Assembly (NCBI RefSeq): GCF_036013525.1
Contig: NZ_CP107853.1
Location: 8,928,001 to 8,992,000, forward strand
Direction: 5' to 3'
From: Nonomuraea sp. NBC_00507
GTDB taxonomy: Bacteria; Actinomycetota; Actinomycetes; Streptosporangiales; Streptosporangiaceae
DNA: 64,000 bases
The translations under genes and the position numbers were made by a program. Of this stretch, positions 48,715 through 56,183 are shown in pieces (the first letter of the stretch is position 1; each line of letters starts with the position of its first letter). The notes under the pieces were generated by a model. That model worked only from the letters and a program-made list of their open reading frames with translations. It made no database searches and was not told where the DNA came from.

Positions 48715-49668
48715 GTGCGGGATTTTGCATGGGGAATAGCGGCGACAGGTGTCATAGCGCGCACGGTGGGAGCGGCCATCGTGGCCGAACCGGGCATGCG
48801 GGTGGCCGCCGTCGGCTCTAGGAACCTCGGCCGGGCACAGGCCCTGGCCGCGACGCTGGGCGCGGAGTCGGCCTACGACTCCTATGAGCGGCTGTGCGCC
48901 GACCCGGCCGTGGACGCGATCTACGTGGCCACTCCGCATGCCCAGCACCTTCAGGTCGCCGAGGCCGCCATCGCCGCCGGCAAGGCCGTGCTGTGCGAGA
49001 AGCCGCTGGCGGCCACCGTGGACGACGCCGAGAAGATGGTGCGCCTGGCACGCGAGGCGGGCGTCTTCTTGATGGAGGCCATGTGGATGAGGTTCAACCC
49101 CCTCATCCAGAAGATCGCCTCCGATGAGCGCTTCGGCGAGATCCGCTCCGTGCAGGCCTCCTTCGGCTTCTCCCTGCCCTACGACCCCGCCCACCGGCTC
49201 TGGGCGCCCGAGCTGGGCGGCGGCGCGCTGCTCGACCTGGGGATCTACCCGTTCGGGCTGGCCCAGCTGCTCCTCGGCATGCCCTCCGGCCTGCGGGTCA
49301 CCGGCTCCCTGGCCCCGAACGGGGTGGACGCGGAGACCGCCGGCGTTTTGCTCTATCCCGGTGGCAGGCACGCACTCGTGTCGACCTCGTTGCTCGGGAA
49401 TTACCCGAACAATGCCAGCGTTGTAGGAACTCAGATGCGGGCGGACCTCCAGGCTCCGTTCTGGGCGCCGCAGCGGATCCTTCTCACCGGGCCCTCCATG
49501 GAGCCGGAAGAGCACGTGCTCGATCCGGCCGACAACGGGTACGCCGGAGAGCTCCGCGAAGTCCGTGCCGCGACGGCCGAAGGCAGGACCGAAAGCTCGA
49601 TCATGCCGCTTGACGAGTCCCTTGCCATGATGGGGCTTCTGGCCGACGCTCGCAGGCAACTCGCCTAG
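48715..49668 (+). CDS. Gfo/Idh/MocA family oxidoreductase
   Basis: A 317-residue NAD(P)-dependent dehydrogenase. The nucleotide site is WGIAATGVIARTV, the catalytic EKP is in AVLCEKPLAATVDDAEKM, and the second domain has FLMEAMWMRFNPLIQ and ELGGGALLDLGIYPFGLAQLLLG. The GTG at 48715 starts 21 bp after the aldo/keto reductase and has no ribosome site. Substrates in this family are sugars, inositols or aldehydes; the closest characterised type is a trans-1,2-dihydrobenzene-1,2-diol or glucose-fructose-like dehydrogenase. Confidence 0.9.
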   Translation: MRDFAWGIAATGVIARTVGAAIVAEPGMRVAAVGSRNLGRAQALAATLGAESAYDSYERLCADPAVDAIYVATPHAQHLQVAEAAIAAGKAVLCEKPLAATVDDAEKMVRLAREAGVFLMEAMWMRFNPLIQKIASDERFGEIRSVQASFGFSLPYDPAHRLWAPELGGGALLDLGIYPFGLAQLLLGMPSGLRVTGSLAPNGVDAETAGVLLYPGGRHALVSTSLLGNYPNNASVVGTQMRADLQAPFWAPQRILLTGPSMEPEEHVLDPADNGYAGELREVRAATAEGRTESSIMPLDESLAMMGLLADARRQLA

Positions 49669-49697
49669 CTGGGCTTTTATGTAGTTGTAATCCCCTT

Positions 49698-49721
49698 GCC
49701 CCATGTATTACCTTATGGGGC
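49698..49721. terminator. Stem-loop downstream of the Gfo/Idh gene
   Basis: GCCCCAT (49698-49704) and ATGGGGC (49715-49721) form a perfect 7-bp stem around ten bases, 30 bp after the stop. It is the only hairpin before the riboswitch leader. Confidence 0.4.
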
Positions 49722-49775
49722 ATCTTGCGGCATGCGTCCGGTTTGTCCGGACACGTCCGACCATCGCACGAAACA

Positions 49776-49794
49776 TCACAGGACAGTCCTGTGA
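49776..49794. promoter_or_regulatory. 19-bp perfect palindrome upstream of the riboswitch
   Basis: TCACAGGACAGTCCTGTGA is perfectly symmetric around A49785 and abuts the 5' end of the ydaO element. It may be an operator for the cell-wall hydrolase promoter or an extended basal helix of the leader RNA. Confidence 0.5.
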
Positions 49795-49918
49795 CCGCTG
49801 AATCCGCCTTGCGCGGAACCGGGGACCCATGTCCTTTGGGGCGAATCGGCACTTCGGTGCCGTAGGGCAGCTTCCACGCCCGAGCCCGTCAGCTAACCCG
49901 GTAAGCGGCATGGAAGCA
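49793..49918 (+). promoter_or_regulatory. c-di-AMP riboswitch (ydaO/yuaA class)
   Basis: The conserved ydaO core is unmistakable: CCGCTGAATCC, GGAACCGGGGACCCA, TTGGGGCGAATC, GTAGGGC, then CGAGCCCGTCAGCTAACCCGG and GTAAGCGGCATGGAAG directly before the AAGGAG ribosome site. This RNA class binds cyclic di-AMP and usually switches expression off; in actinomycetes it controls cell-wall hydrolases such as rpfA. The 3' boundary is within 16 bases of the CHAP gene start. Confidence 0.93.
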
Positions 49919-49933
49919 AGGAGTAATCCCTCG

Positions 49934-50620
49934 ATGGCCAAGCACCCCACTTTCGCTGCCCACAAGATCAACCTCGCGCGCGCCGCCCTCGGCGCCACCA
50001 TCCTCGCCTCCGCAGTCACCGCTCACGTCACGGGCACCGCCATCGCCGCGACGGACAAGCAGCCGGTCGCCTCCAAGGCCGAGCACGCCGGCATCAAGAC
50101 CGCCACGACCGACGAGAACAAGATCAACGTCACCGCCGCCCAGGTCCTGGCCCTGGCCAGGTCCCAGGTGGGCACCAGCGAGAACGCCGCCGGCGGCGGC
50201 ACCAAATACCAGCAGTGGTACGCCAACTCCCAGCGCGCCGCCGAGACCATCGCCCGTGACGGCGGCAGCCGCGCCGACTACCTGAACGCCGCCTGGTGCG
50301 CGATGTTCGTCTCCTGGGTCGGCGAGCAGACCGGCGCCCGCCCGCAGATCGGCTGGGACGCCTGGACCGTCGCCCACGCCAAGTGGTTCAAGGCCAACAA
50401 CCGTTTCGGCACCGTCGCCAAGCCCGGCGCCGTCGTGTACTTCTCTTGGAGCGGCAGCAAGGACATCCGCGACATCAAGCACGTCGGGTTCGTCGTGAAG
50501 GACAACCAGGACGGCACCGTCTCCACCATCGAGGGCAACACCGGCAACGGCAAGGTCGAAGAGCGGACCCGGCCGAAGGCGCACGTCGTCGGCTACGGCT
50601 ACCCCGAGTACGCCGCCTGA
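49934..50620 (+). CDS. Secreted CHAP-domain cell-wall hydrolase under c-di-AMP control
   Basis: The 228-residue protein has a signal peptide (residues 1 to about 40, cleavage near GTAIAAT) and a CHAP amidase/endopeptidase domain that cuts peptidoglycan peptides. The catalytic pair is C122 in AAWCAMFVSW and H183 in IKHVGFVVK. ATG 49934 follows AAGGAG by ten bases. The ydaO riboswitch directly upstream ties it to c-di-AMP-regulated wall remodelling, as in spore germination or growth. A strong hairpin terminator follows. Confidence 0.93.
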   Translation: MAKHPTFAAHKINLARAALGATILASAVTAHVTGTAIAATDKQPVASKAEHAGIKTATTDENKINVTAAQVLALARSQVGTSENAAGGGTKYQQWYANSQRAAETIARDGGSRADYLNAAWCAMFVSWVGEQTGARPQIGWDAWTVAHAKWFKANNRFGTVAKPGAVVYFSWSGSKDIRDIKHVGFVVKDNQDGTVSTIEGNTGNGKVEERTRPKAHVVGYGYPEYAA

Positions 50621-50637
50621 CCCTCTGCACATCCGAA

Positions 50638-50670
50638 CGAGCGCGCGTCCCGCCGCGGGACGCGCGCTCG
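50638..50670. terminator. Perfect 14-bp stem terminator
   Basis: CGAGCGCGCGTCCC (50638-50651), loop GCCGC, then GGGACGCGCGCTCG (50657-50670). It follows the CHAP gene stop by 17 bp and lies between convergent genes. Confidence 0.85.
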
Positions 50671-50706
50671 CGGCGTTCAGGGGTTCTTCCCGTGATCGCC
50701 CATCCA

Positions 50707-51525
50707 TCACTCCATGAAGAACCGCCCCAGAGCGGCGGCGACCGCGGCCGGATCGTTCTCCATCGGGATGTGACCGGCGTTCGGGACGCGGACCAGGGAG
50801 GTGTTCGGCATCTCGGCGGCGAAACGCTCGGCGTACCGGACCTCCTGGAAGGTGTCGTCCTCCCCCCACACCAGCAGCTTCGGCGTCCCGTCGGCCTGCA
50901 GCGCGGGCACCAGGTCCAGCGTGTAGCGGCCGTCGGCGGCTCCCGCCAGCGCCATCCACGACCGTCGCACCCGGGCGTCGTTCCACGGGTCCAGGTAGTC
51001 GGCCAGCTCGGCCTCCGTCGCGGGGCGGTGCAGGGCCGTGGTGACGGCCGTGCGGCGGGCGGCCAGCAACTCCTCCGCGGTCACCGCCGCCACCACCGCC
51101 GGATCACGGAAACGGGCCACGCCCGGCACCGGCCACGAGTCGTACGTGACCGAGTTGACCAGCGCCAGCCGCCGCACCTTCACCTCGCCCGCGGCCAGCA
51201 GGTGCTGCGCCACCGCACCCCCGATGTCGTGCCCCGCCACCGCCAGCGGCTCGCCGGCGCCCACCGCCGCCGCGAACCGGGCCACCCACCCGGCCAGCGC
51301 CGGGACCGCCGCCGTCGCCATGGTGAGCTCCCCTTCGGAGCGCCCCAGCCCCGGCAGATCCACCGCGACGGGACGCAACCCCGCCGCCGCCAGCTCGTCC
51401 AGCACCGGCTGCCAGACCCGGCTCCAGTACGTCCCGTGCAGCAGCAACACCACCGGACCCCGCTCGCCCGCCGTCAGATAGCTGGCCTGCCGCCCGTCGA
51501 CCTCGATCGTCATTCGCTCAGACAT
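50707..51525 (-). CDS. Alpha/beta-fold hydrolase with Asp nucleophile
   Basis: A 272-residue alpha/beta hydrolase. The oxyanion region is LLLHGTYWS, the nucleophile elbow is AGHDIGG, giving Asp rather than Ser, the acid is in WGEDDTF and the His in NAGHIPM. An Asp nucleophile is typical of haloalkane dehalogenases, fluoroacetate dehalogenases and epoxide hydrolases. ATG 51525 or 51513 may start it. It is divergent from a LysR regulator over 58 bp and is probably its target. Substrate unknown. Confidence 0.87.
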   Translation of the reverse strand: MSERMTIEVDGRQASYLTAGERGPVVLLLHGTYWSRVWQPVLDELAAAGLRPVAVDLPGLGRSEGELTMATAAVPALAGWVARFAAAVGAGEPLAVAGHDIGGAVAQHLLAAGEVKVRRLALVNSVTYDSWPVPGVARFRDPAVVAAVTAEELLAARRTAVTTALHRPATEAELADYLDPWNDARVRRSWMALAGAADGRYTLDLVPALQADGTPKLLVWGEDDTFQEVRYAERFAAEMPNTSLVRVPNAGHIPMENDPAAVAAALGRFFME

Positions 51526-51543
51526 GGCATAACCATCGGGTTC

Positions 51544-51577
51544 TGACCAACCGCCGGTCAAATACCAATTAGGGTAT
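51544..51577. promoter_or_regulatory. Two inverted repeats in the LysR/hydrolase divergent promoter
   Basis: TGACC-N7-GGTCA (51544-51560) and ATACC-N6-GGTAT (51562-51577) lie side by side between the divergent starts, as expected for the recognition and activation sites of a LysR regulator. Confidence 0.5.
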
Positions 51578-51583
51578 GCCGCT

Positions 51584-52447
51584 ATGACGTTAGCGCAGCT
51601 CCGGGCGTTGATCGCGGTCGCCGAGCACGGCGGCTTCACCGCCGCCGCCGACCACACCGGCATGTCCCAGCCCGCCGTCAGCCGCGCCGTCGCCGCGCTC
51701 GAACGCGAGCTCGGCGCGGCCCTGTTCGTACGCCACCGCGACGGCATCGCCCTCACCGAGGCCGGCCGCCGCGCGGTCAGCCGGGCCCGCGAGGCGCTGC
51801 GCCACTTCGACCTCGTCCGCGCCGACGTGGCGGCCGCCGCCGGCCAGATCACCGGCGAGTTGCGCCTGGCCAGCCTCCCCAGCGCCACGGGAACGCTCAT
51901 CGCCCGGTTGCTGCGCGCTTTCACCGACCGCTACCCGCAGGTGCGCGTACGGCTGTTCGAGGGGGTGGACGACGACATCCGGGCCTGGCTGCACCGGGGC
52001 GCCGCCGAGGTCGGCGTCGTGACCTTGCCCGCCCCCGGACTGGACACCGTCCCGCTGAGCACCCACGACATGGTGGCCGTGCTGCCCGCCGGCCACCCGC
52101 TCGCCGATCAGGCAGTGGTGCATCTCGCCGACTTCGCCGGCCGGCCGTTCATCCTGACCACCGCCGGCTGCCGCCCGCTGATCATGACCGCGGCGCGGGC
52201 GTCGGACGTACGGCTCGACGTCGCCTTCGAGGCGAGCGGCCCGGCTGCCATCCTCGAGATGGTGGCCGCGGGGCTCGGGGTCAGCATCGTTCCCACCCTG
52301 GGACTGCCCGCGGACCTCGGCGCGGTGGTCACCCGCCCGCTGAAGCCGGGTATGACCCGCTCGCTGGGGCTGGCCGTCCCGTCGCTGGCCGACTGCGGTC
52401 CAGCCGCCCGCGCGTTCCTCGACCAGCTGGCCGCCTTTACAACGTAG
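51584..52447 (+). CDS. LysR family transcriptional regulator
   Basis: The 287-residue protein has the LysR helix-turn-helix (residues 2-60, LAQLRALIAVAEHGGFTAAA, MSQPAVSRAVAALERELG) and an effector-binding domain (LRLASLPSATGTLIARLL, ILEMVAAGLGVSIVP). It is divergent from the alpha/beta hydrolase gene and probably controls it. Effector unknown. Confidence 0.93.
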   Translation: MTLAQLRALIAVAEHGGFTAAADHTGMSQPAVSRAVAALERELGAALFVRHRDGIALTEAGRRAVSRAREALRHFDLVRADVAAAAGQITGELRLASLPSATGTLIARLLRAFTDRYPQVRVRLFEGVDDDIRAWLHRGAAEVGVVTLPAPGLDTVPLSTHDMVAVLPAGHPLADQAVVHLADFAGRPFILTTAGCRPLIMTAARASDVRLDVAFEASGPAAILEMVAAGLGVSIVPTLGLPADLGAVVTRPLKPGMTRSLGLAVPSLADCGPAARAFLDQLAAFTT

Positions 52448-52491
52448 ATTTTTCGGTCGGGAGTGGCGCGGCGCGGAACTTCGCGAAAGAG

Positions 52492-52518
52492 TGTCGATTC
52501 GCCCCGCAGCCGTTCGAC
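52492..52518 (+). promoter_or_regulatory. ECF42-type promoter
   Basis: TGTCGA (52492-52497) and CGAC (52515-52518), 17 bases apart, lie 43 bp upstream of the DGPF gene. ECF42 promoters are reported, as I recall for Streptomyces venezuelae, to have TGTCGA at -35 and a CGA/TC-like -10, so this is probably the self-regulated promoter of the module. Confidence 0.6.
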
Positions 52519-52560
52519 GCGTTGGCGAGACGTCGCTGACGCGTGAAGGGAGAAACACCG

Positions 52561-53001
52561 ATGAAGTTCATGATCGTCGGCAAGGCCAGCGCGGAGACCG
52601 AGGCCGGGGTGCTGCCCAGCCAGGAGCTCGTCGACAACATGCACGCCTACAACGAGTCACTCGCCAAGGCCGGGGTGCTGCTGGCCGCCGAAGGGCTCTA
52701 CCCGAGCTCGCAGGGCGCGCAGATCGCCTACAGCGGCGGCAAGGCCACCGTGATCGACGGGCCGTTCGCCGAGGCCAAGGAGCTCATCGCCGGGTTCTGG
52801 CTGATCCAGGTGAAGTCCAGGGAAGAGGCCCTCGAGTGGGCGCTGCGCGTCCCGGTGCCGCCGGGGCATGAGGGGATCGGGCTGGATGTGTGGCGGGTGT
52901 TCGACGCCTCGGACGTGCCGGACGACTCGATGCCCGCCGAGGAGCGCGAGCGTGAGGAGGCCCTGCGCGAGCGCCTCCGCGCCGACCAGCCCGGCGACTG
53001 A
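52561..53001 (+). CDS. DGPF (YCII-related) protein partnered with ECF42 sigma factor
   Basis: A 146-residue YCII-fold protein. It has the name-giving motif DGPFAEAKELIAGFWLIQ at mid-length, N-terminal KFMIVGKASAE, and a charged helical C-terminus. DGPF proteins are regularly encoded next to ECF42 sigma factors and depend on them for expression; their biochemical role is not known. ATG 52561 follows GGGAG by eight bases. Confidence 0.9.
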   Translation: MKFMIVGKASAETEAGVLPSQELVDNMHAYNESLAKAGVLLAAEGLYPSSQGAQIAYSGGKATVIDGPFAEAKELIAGFWLIQVKSREEALEWALRVPVPPGHEGIGLDVWRVFDASDVPDDSMPAEEREREEALRERLRADQPGD

Positions 53002-53111
53002 CCGCGGGACCGGCCGCCTCATCAGCGCGGCGTCGTCCACCAGCACCTGCCGCGTGACCGCGGCGGCGACAGCGGTTGCGAGGCGGCGTGCGGCCCTGGT
53101 CTTATGGGCCC

Positions 53112-54374
53112 GTGACGGCTACCGACACGCATCGCGCGATCGAGGCGGTTTGGCGGATCGAGGCGGCCCGGCTCATCGCCGGACTCGCCCGGCTGGTGCG
53201 CGACGTCGGCCTCGCCGAGGAGCTGGCACAGGACGCGCTGGTCGCCGCCCTGGAGCAGTGGCCCGAGTCGGGGGTGCCGCGCAACCCCGGCGCCTGGCTG
53301 ATGACGGTCTCCAAGCGCCGCGCCATCGACCTGATCCGCAGGAACGAACGCCTCGAACGCAACCTGGCCGAGCTCGGGCACCGGCTGGAGCACGAGGCAG
53401 AGCTCCCCGAGGTCGATGAGATCGAGGACGACCTCCTGCGCCTGGTGTTCACCGCCTGCCACCCGGCGCTGTCGATGGAGGCGCGGGTGGCGCTGACGCT
53501 GCGCGTCCTCGGCGGCCTGACCACCGAGGAGATCGCCCGCGCGTTCCTGGTCCCGGAGTCCACGGTGGCGCAGCGCATCGTCCGCGCCAAGCGCACCCTG
53601 GCCGACAAGCAGATCCCCTTCGAGGTTCCGCAGGGCGCCGAGCTGGCCGGCCGCCTGGCCGCCGTCCTGGAGGTCATCTACCTCATCTTCAACGAGGGCT
53701 ACTCGGCCACGGCCGGCGACGACTGGATGCGCCCCGCCCTGTGCGAGGACGCCCTGCGCCTGGGCCGGGTCCTGGCGGGCCTGCTGCCCAGGGAACCGGA
53801 GGTCCACGGGCTCGTGGCGCTGATGGAGATCCACGCGTCCCGTTCGGCGGCCCGCGTGGGCCCCTCTGGAGAGCCCGTTCTCCTGCTCGAGCAGAACCGC
53901 GCCCGCTGGGACCAGCTCCTCATCCGCCGCGGCCTGACCGCCCTGGAGCGCGTGGAAGACCTCGGCGGCGCCCACGGCCCTTACGCGCTCCAGGCCGGCA
54001 TCGCCGCCTGCCACGCCCGCGCGCTCAACCCCGAGGACACCGACTGGGTACGCATCGCCGGCCTGTACGAAGAGCTGGCAAAGCTGTCGCGCTCTCCCGT
54101 CGTCGAGCTCAACCGTGCGGTCGCCCTGTCCATGGCCTACGGCCCGTCGGTCGGCCTCGAGCTCCTGGATCAGATCATGGAGGAGCCTTCGCTGAAGGAC
54201 TATCACCTGCTGCCGAGCGTCCGCGGCGACTTCCTGTTCAAGCTGGGACGGCGGGAGGAGGCACGGGCCGAGTTCGAGCGGGCGGCGGGCATGACCCGCA
54301 ACGCCCGCGAGCGCACGCTGCTGGAGGAACGCGCCGCCGCCTGCCGCGCCGGCACCGCGCCCACCCGGCCCTGA
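53112..54374 (+). CDS. ECF42 family RNA polymerase sigma factor
   Basis: A 420-residue extracytoplasmic function sigma factor with long C-terminal extension. Region 2 (VRDVGLAEELAQDALVAALEQ, KRRAIDLIRR) and region 4 (LTTEEIARAFLVPESTVAQRIVRAKR) are followed by about 220 helical residues with TPR character, including the signature YLIFNEGYSA. This extension and the adjoining DGPF gene define ECF42, which has no anti-sigma factor; the extension itself is thought to regulate activity. GTG 53112 is chosen by alignment of region 2; no ribosome site is evident. Confidence 0.9.
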   Translation: MTATDTHRAIEAVWRIEAARLIAGLARLVRDVGLAEELAQDALVAALEQWPESGVPRNPGAWLMTVSKRRAIDLIRRNERLERNLAELGHRLEHEAELPEVDEIEDDLLRLVFTACHPALSMEARVALTLRVLGGLTTEEIARAFLVPESTVAQRIVRAKRTLADKQIPFEVPQGAELAGRLAAVLEVIYLIFNEGYSATAGDDWMRPALCEDALRLGRVLAGLLPREPEVHGLVALMEIHASRSAARVGPSGEPVLLLEQNRARWDQLLIRRGLTALERVEDLGGAHGPYALQAGIAACHARALNPEDTDWVRIAGLYEELAKLSRSPVVELNRAVALSMAYGPSVGLELLDQIMEEPSLKDYHLLPSVRGDFLFKLGRREEARAEFERAAGMTRNARERTLLEERAAACRAGTAPTRP

Positions 54375-54454
54375 GTCCAGGCCACGCCGGCCAGACGGCC
54401 GCGGTCGGCCGCCAGCCGCGACAGGTTGGCGGGCGCGAGGCCTGCGCACTCCGT

Positions 54455-54477
54455 CGGGGCCCTGCGTGGAGGCCCCG
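54455..54477. terminator. 7-bp stem-loop after the sigma factor gene
   Basis: CGGGGCC (54455-54461) pairs with GGCCCCG (54471-54477) around nine bases, about 80 bp downstream of the sigma factor stop. Confidence 0.45.
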
Positions 54478-54557
54478 CAACGCCGGTGCGTGACTGTGAG
54501 CAAGTGAAGGTTACGGGCGACATGCCCAGGATGTGACACAAAAGATGTCTCTTGTGG

Positions 54558-54571
54558 TGGGAGCGCTCCCA
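54558..54571. promoter_or_regulatory. CebR box 1
   Basis: TGGGAGCGCTCCCA, a perfect 14-bp palindrome identical to the Streptomyces CebR operator consensus. It overlaps the -35 zone of a promoter with TACTTT/TATCCT at about 54586-54596. Confidence 0.9.
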
Positions 54572-54687
54572 ATCGGCTCTTTGTGTACTTTATCCTCATA
54601 AGTCCGGCTTCATCTTTCCAAATCGCACCATTGGTAACGGTTGCGTTTCGGTGGATTGACGTGTAGACGCCGCAAGGGCACCCTTTG

Positions 54688-54701
54688 TGGGAGCGCTCCC
54701 A
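54688..54701. promoter_or_regulatory. CebR box 2
   Basis: Second perfect TGGGAGCGCTCCCA, exactly 130 bp from the first and 73 bp before cebE. A TTGACG -35-like element at 54656 precedes it. Confidence 0.9.
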
Positions 54702-54773
54702 AAACACTCCCACCGCGGCGGAGCGTATGCCGCGGTGCACTCCCCCCAACATTCACCCGAGAAGGGGTCCACC

Positions 54774-56114
54774 ATGATGACCAGCAAGCGTCGCGGCGGT
54801 CTGGCCGCGGCCTCTGTGCTCGCTGCGGCGGCGCTGACCGTCGCGTCCTGCGGCTCCGGCAGCACGCCGCAGTCCAGCGGCGCTCCGGCCTCCTCGGCGG
54901 CGGCCCAGCCGGTCACGATCCGCGTGCAGACCTTCGGCGGCGGCACGAACTTCGGCTACAAGAACGCCATCGACAAGTGGAACGCCGAGCACAAAGACAT
55001 CCAGATCAAGCACGAGAACCTCACCGACCAGTTCGAGCAGCAGTACTGGCCGCAGATGATCCAGTGGCTGCAGGCCGGCAACGGCGCGGGCGACGTGGTC
55101 GGCATCGACGAGGGCGGCATGGGCCTGGCCAAGGCGCACCCCGAGTGGTGGGCCGACCTGAAGGAGTACGGCCTGGAGTCCCGCAAGGCCGACTTCCCCG
55201 CCTGGAAGTGGGAGACCGGTGTCAGCACCGACGGCAAGGTCTTCGGCCTGGGCACCGACATCGGCGGCATGAGCATCTGCTACCGCACGGACCTGTTCAA
55301 GAAGGCCGGCCTGCCGACCGACCGGGCGGAGGTCAGCGCCCTGTGGCCGACGTGGGACGAGTTCATGAAGGTCGGCCAGCAGTTCCAGGGCAAGGTCAAG
55401 GACACCAAGTGGGCTGACGGCACCAACACGCTGTACCAGGTGGTGCTCTACCAGGAGGCGGCCAAGAACGGCAACGTCGCCTACTTCGACCAGCAGAACA
55501 ACCTCATCGTCGACAAGAACCCGGCGGTGAAGACGGCCTTCGACTTCGCCTCGAAGATGAGCCAGGGTGGCCTGACCGCCAAGCTGCGCAACTTCACCGA
55601 CGAGTGGGCGGCGGGCACCCAGAAGGGCTCGTTCGCCACGCTCGGCTGCCCGTCCTGGATGCTCGGCGTGGTCAGCGGCAACGCCGGCGACGGCGGCAAG
55701 GGCAAGTGGGACGTCGCGTCCGTGCCGGGCGGCGGCGGCAACTGGGGCGGCTCTTGGGTGGCCGTGCCCAAGCAGTCCAAGCACCCGAAGGAAGCGGCCA
55801 TGGTGGCCGACTACCTGACGCAGGCGCAAACCCAGGCGAGCATCTTCGCCGACTTCGGCAACATGCCGAGCAACACCAAGGCTCAGCAGGAGGCGGCCGT
55901 GCAGGGCGCGAAGAACGAGTTCTTCAACGACGCCCCCATCGGTGAGATCTTCGCCAAGTCGGCGTCGAGCCTGCAGCCGGTCTTCCTCGGCGTGAAGCAC
56001 GCCCAGGTCAAGAACGCCATCGAGTCGGTCATCCAGGGCATGGACGACGGCTCCGTCCCGCATGACAAGGCCTGGCAGCAGCTGGTCGACGACGCGGTCA
56101 AGGCCGCGGGCTGA
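54774..56114 (+). CDS. cebE: Cellobiose/cellotriose-binding lipoprotein CebE
   Basis: The 446-residue lipoprotein captures cello-oligosaccharides outside the cell. Signal peptide with lipobox VASC and lipidated C26, Ser/Ala linker, then a solute-binding domain with IRVQTFGGGTNFGYKNAIDKW and NTLYQVVLYQEAAKNG. Two perfect CebR boxes upstream and the downstream permease and beta-glucosidase genes give the assignment. The ATG at 54774 follows GAAGGGG; a second ATG is next to it. A strong hairpin after its stop may protect or limit the message, raising CebE over CebF/CebG. Confidence 0.92.
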   Translation: MMTSKRRGGLAAASVLAAAALTVASCGSGSTPQSSGAPASSAAAQPVTIRVQTFGGGTNFGYKNAIDKWNAEHKDIQIKHENLTDQFEQQYWPQMIQWLQAGNGAGDVVGIDEGGMGLAKAHPEWWADLKEYGLESRKADFPAWKWETGVSTDGKVFGLGTDIGGMSICYRTDLFKKAGLPTDRAEVSALWPTWDEFMKVGQQFQGKVKDTKWADGTNTLYQVVLYQEAAKNGNVAYFDQQNNLIVDKNPAVKTAFDFASKMSQGGLTAKLRNFTDEWAAGTQKGSFATLGCPSWMLGVVSGNAGDGGKGKWDVASVPGGGGNWGGSWVAVPKQSKHPKEAAMVADYLTQAQTQASIFADFGNMPSNTKAQQEAAVQGAKNEFFNDAPIGEIFAKSASSLQPVFLGVKHAQVKNAIESVIQGMDDGSVPHDKAWQQLVDDAVKAAG

Positions 56115-56121
56115 TCTCCCC

Positions 56122-56148
56122 GCCCGGCCCGCCACCAGCGGGCCGGGC
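56122..56148 (+). terminator. Intra-operon 11-bp stem-loop between cebE and cebF
   Basis: GCCCGGCCCGC (56122-56132), loop CACCA, GCGGGCCGGGC (56138-56148): perfect, no T-run. Likely a partial terminator or mRNA-stabilising element giving more CebE than CebF and CebG. Confidence 0.65.
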
Positions 56149-56183
56149 CTGTTGCTGCCGACAAGCTGCCGAAAAGGTCTGTT

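Larger units (their letters stand above)
54375..54773. other. 399-bp non-coding region upstream of the cellobiose operon
   Basis: It holds a terminator-like hairpin after the sigma gene, two CebR boxes and a TTGACG element at 54656. I see no open frame with coding character in it. Confidence 0.7.
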
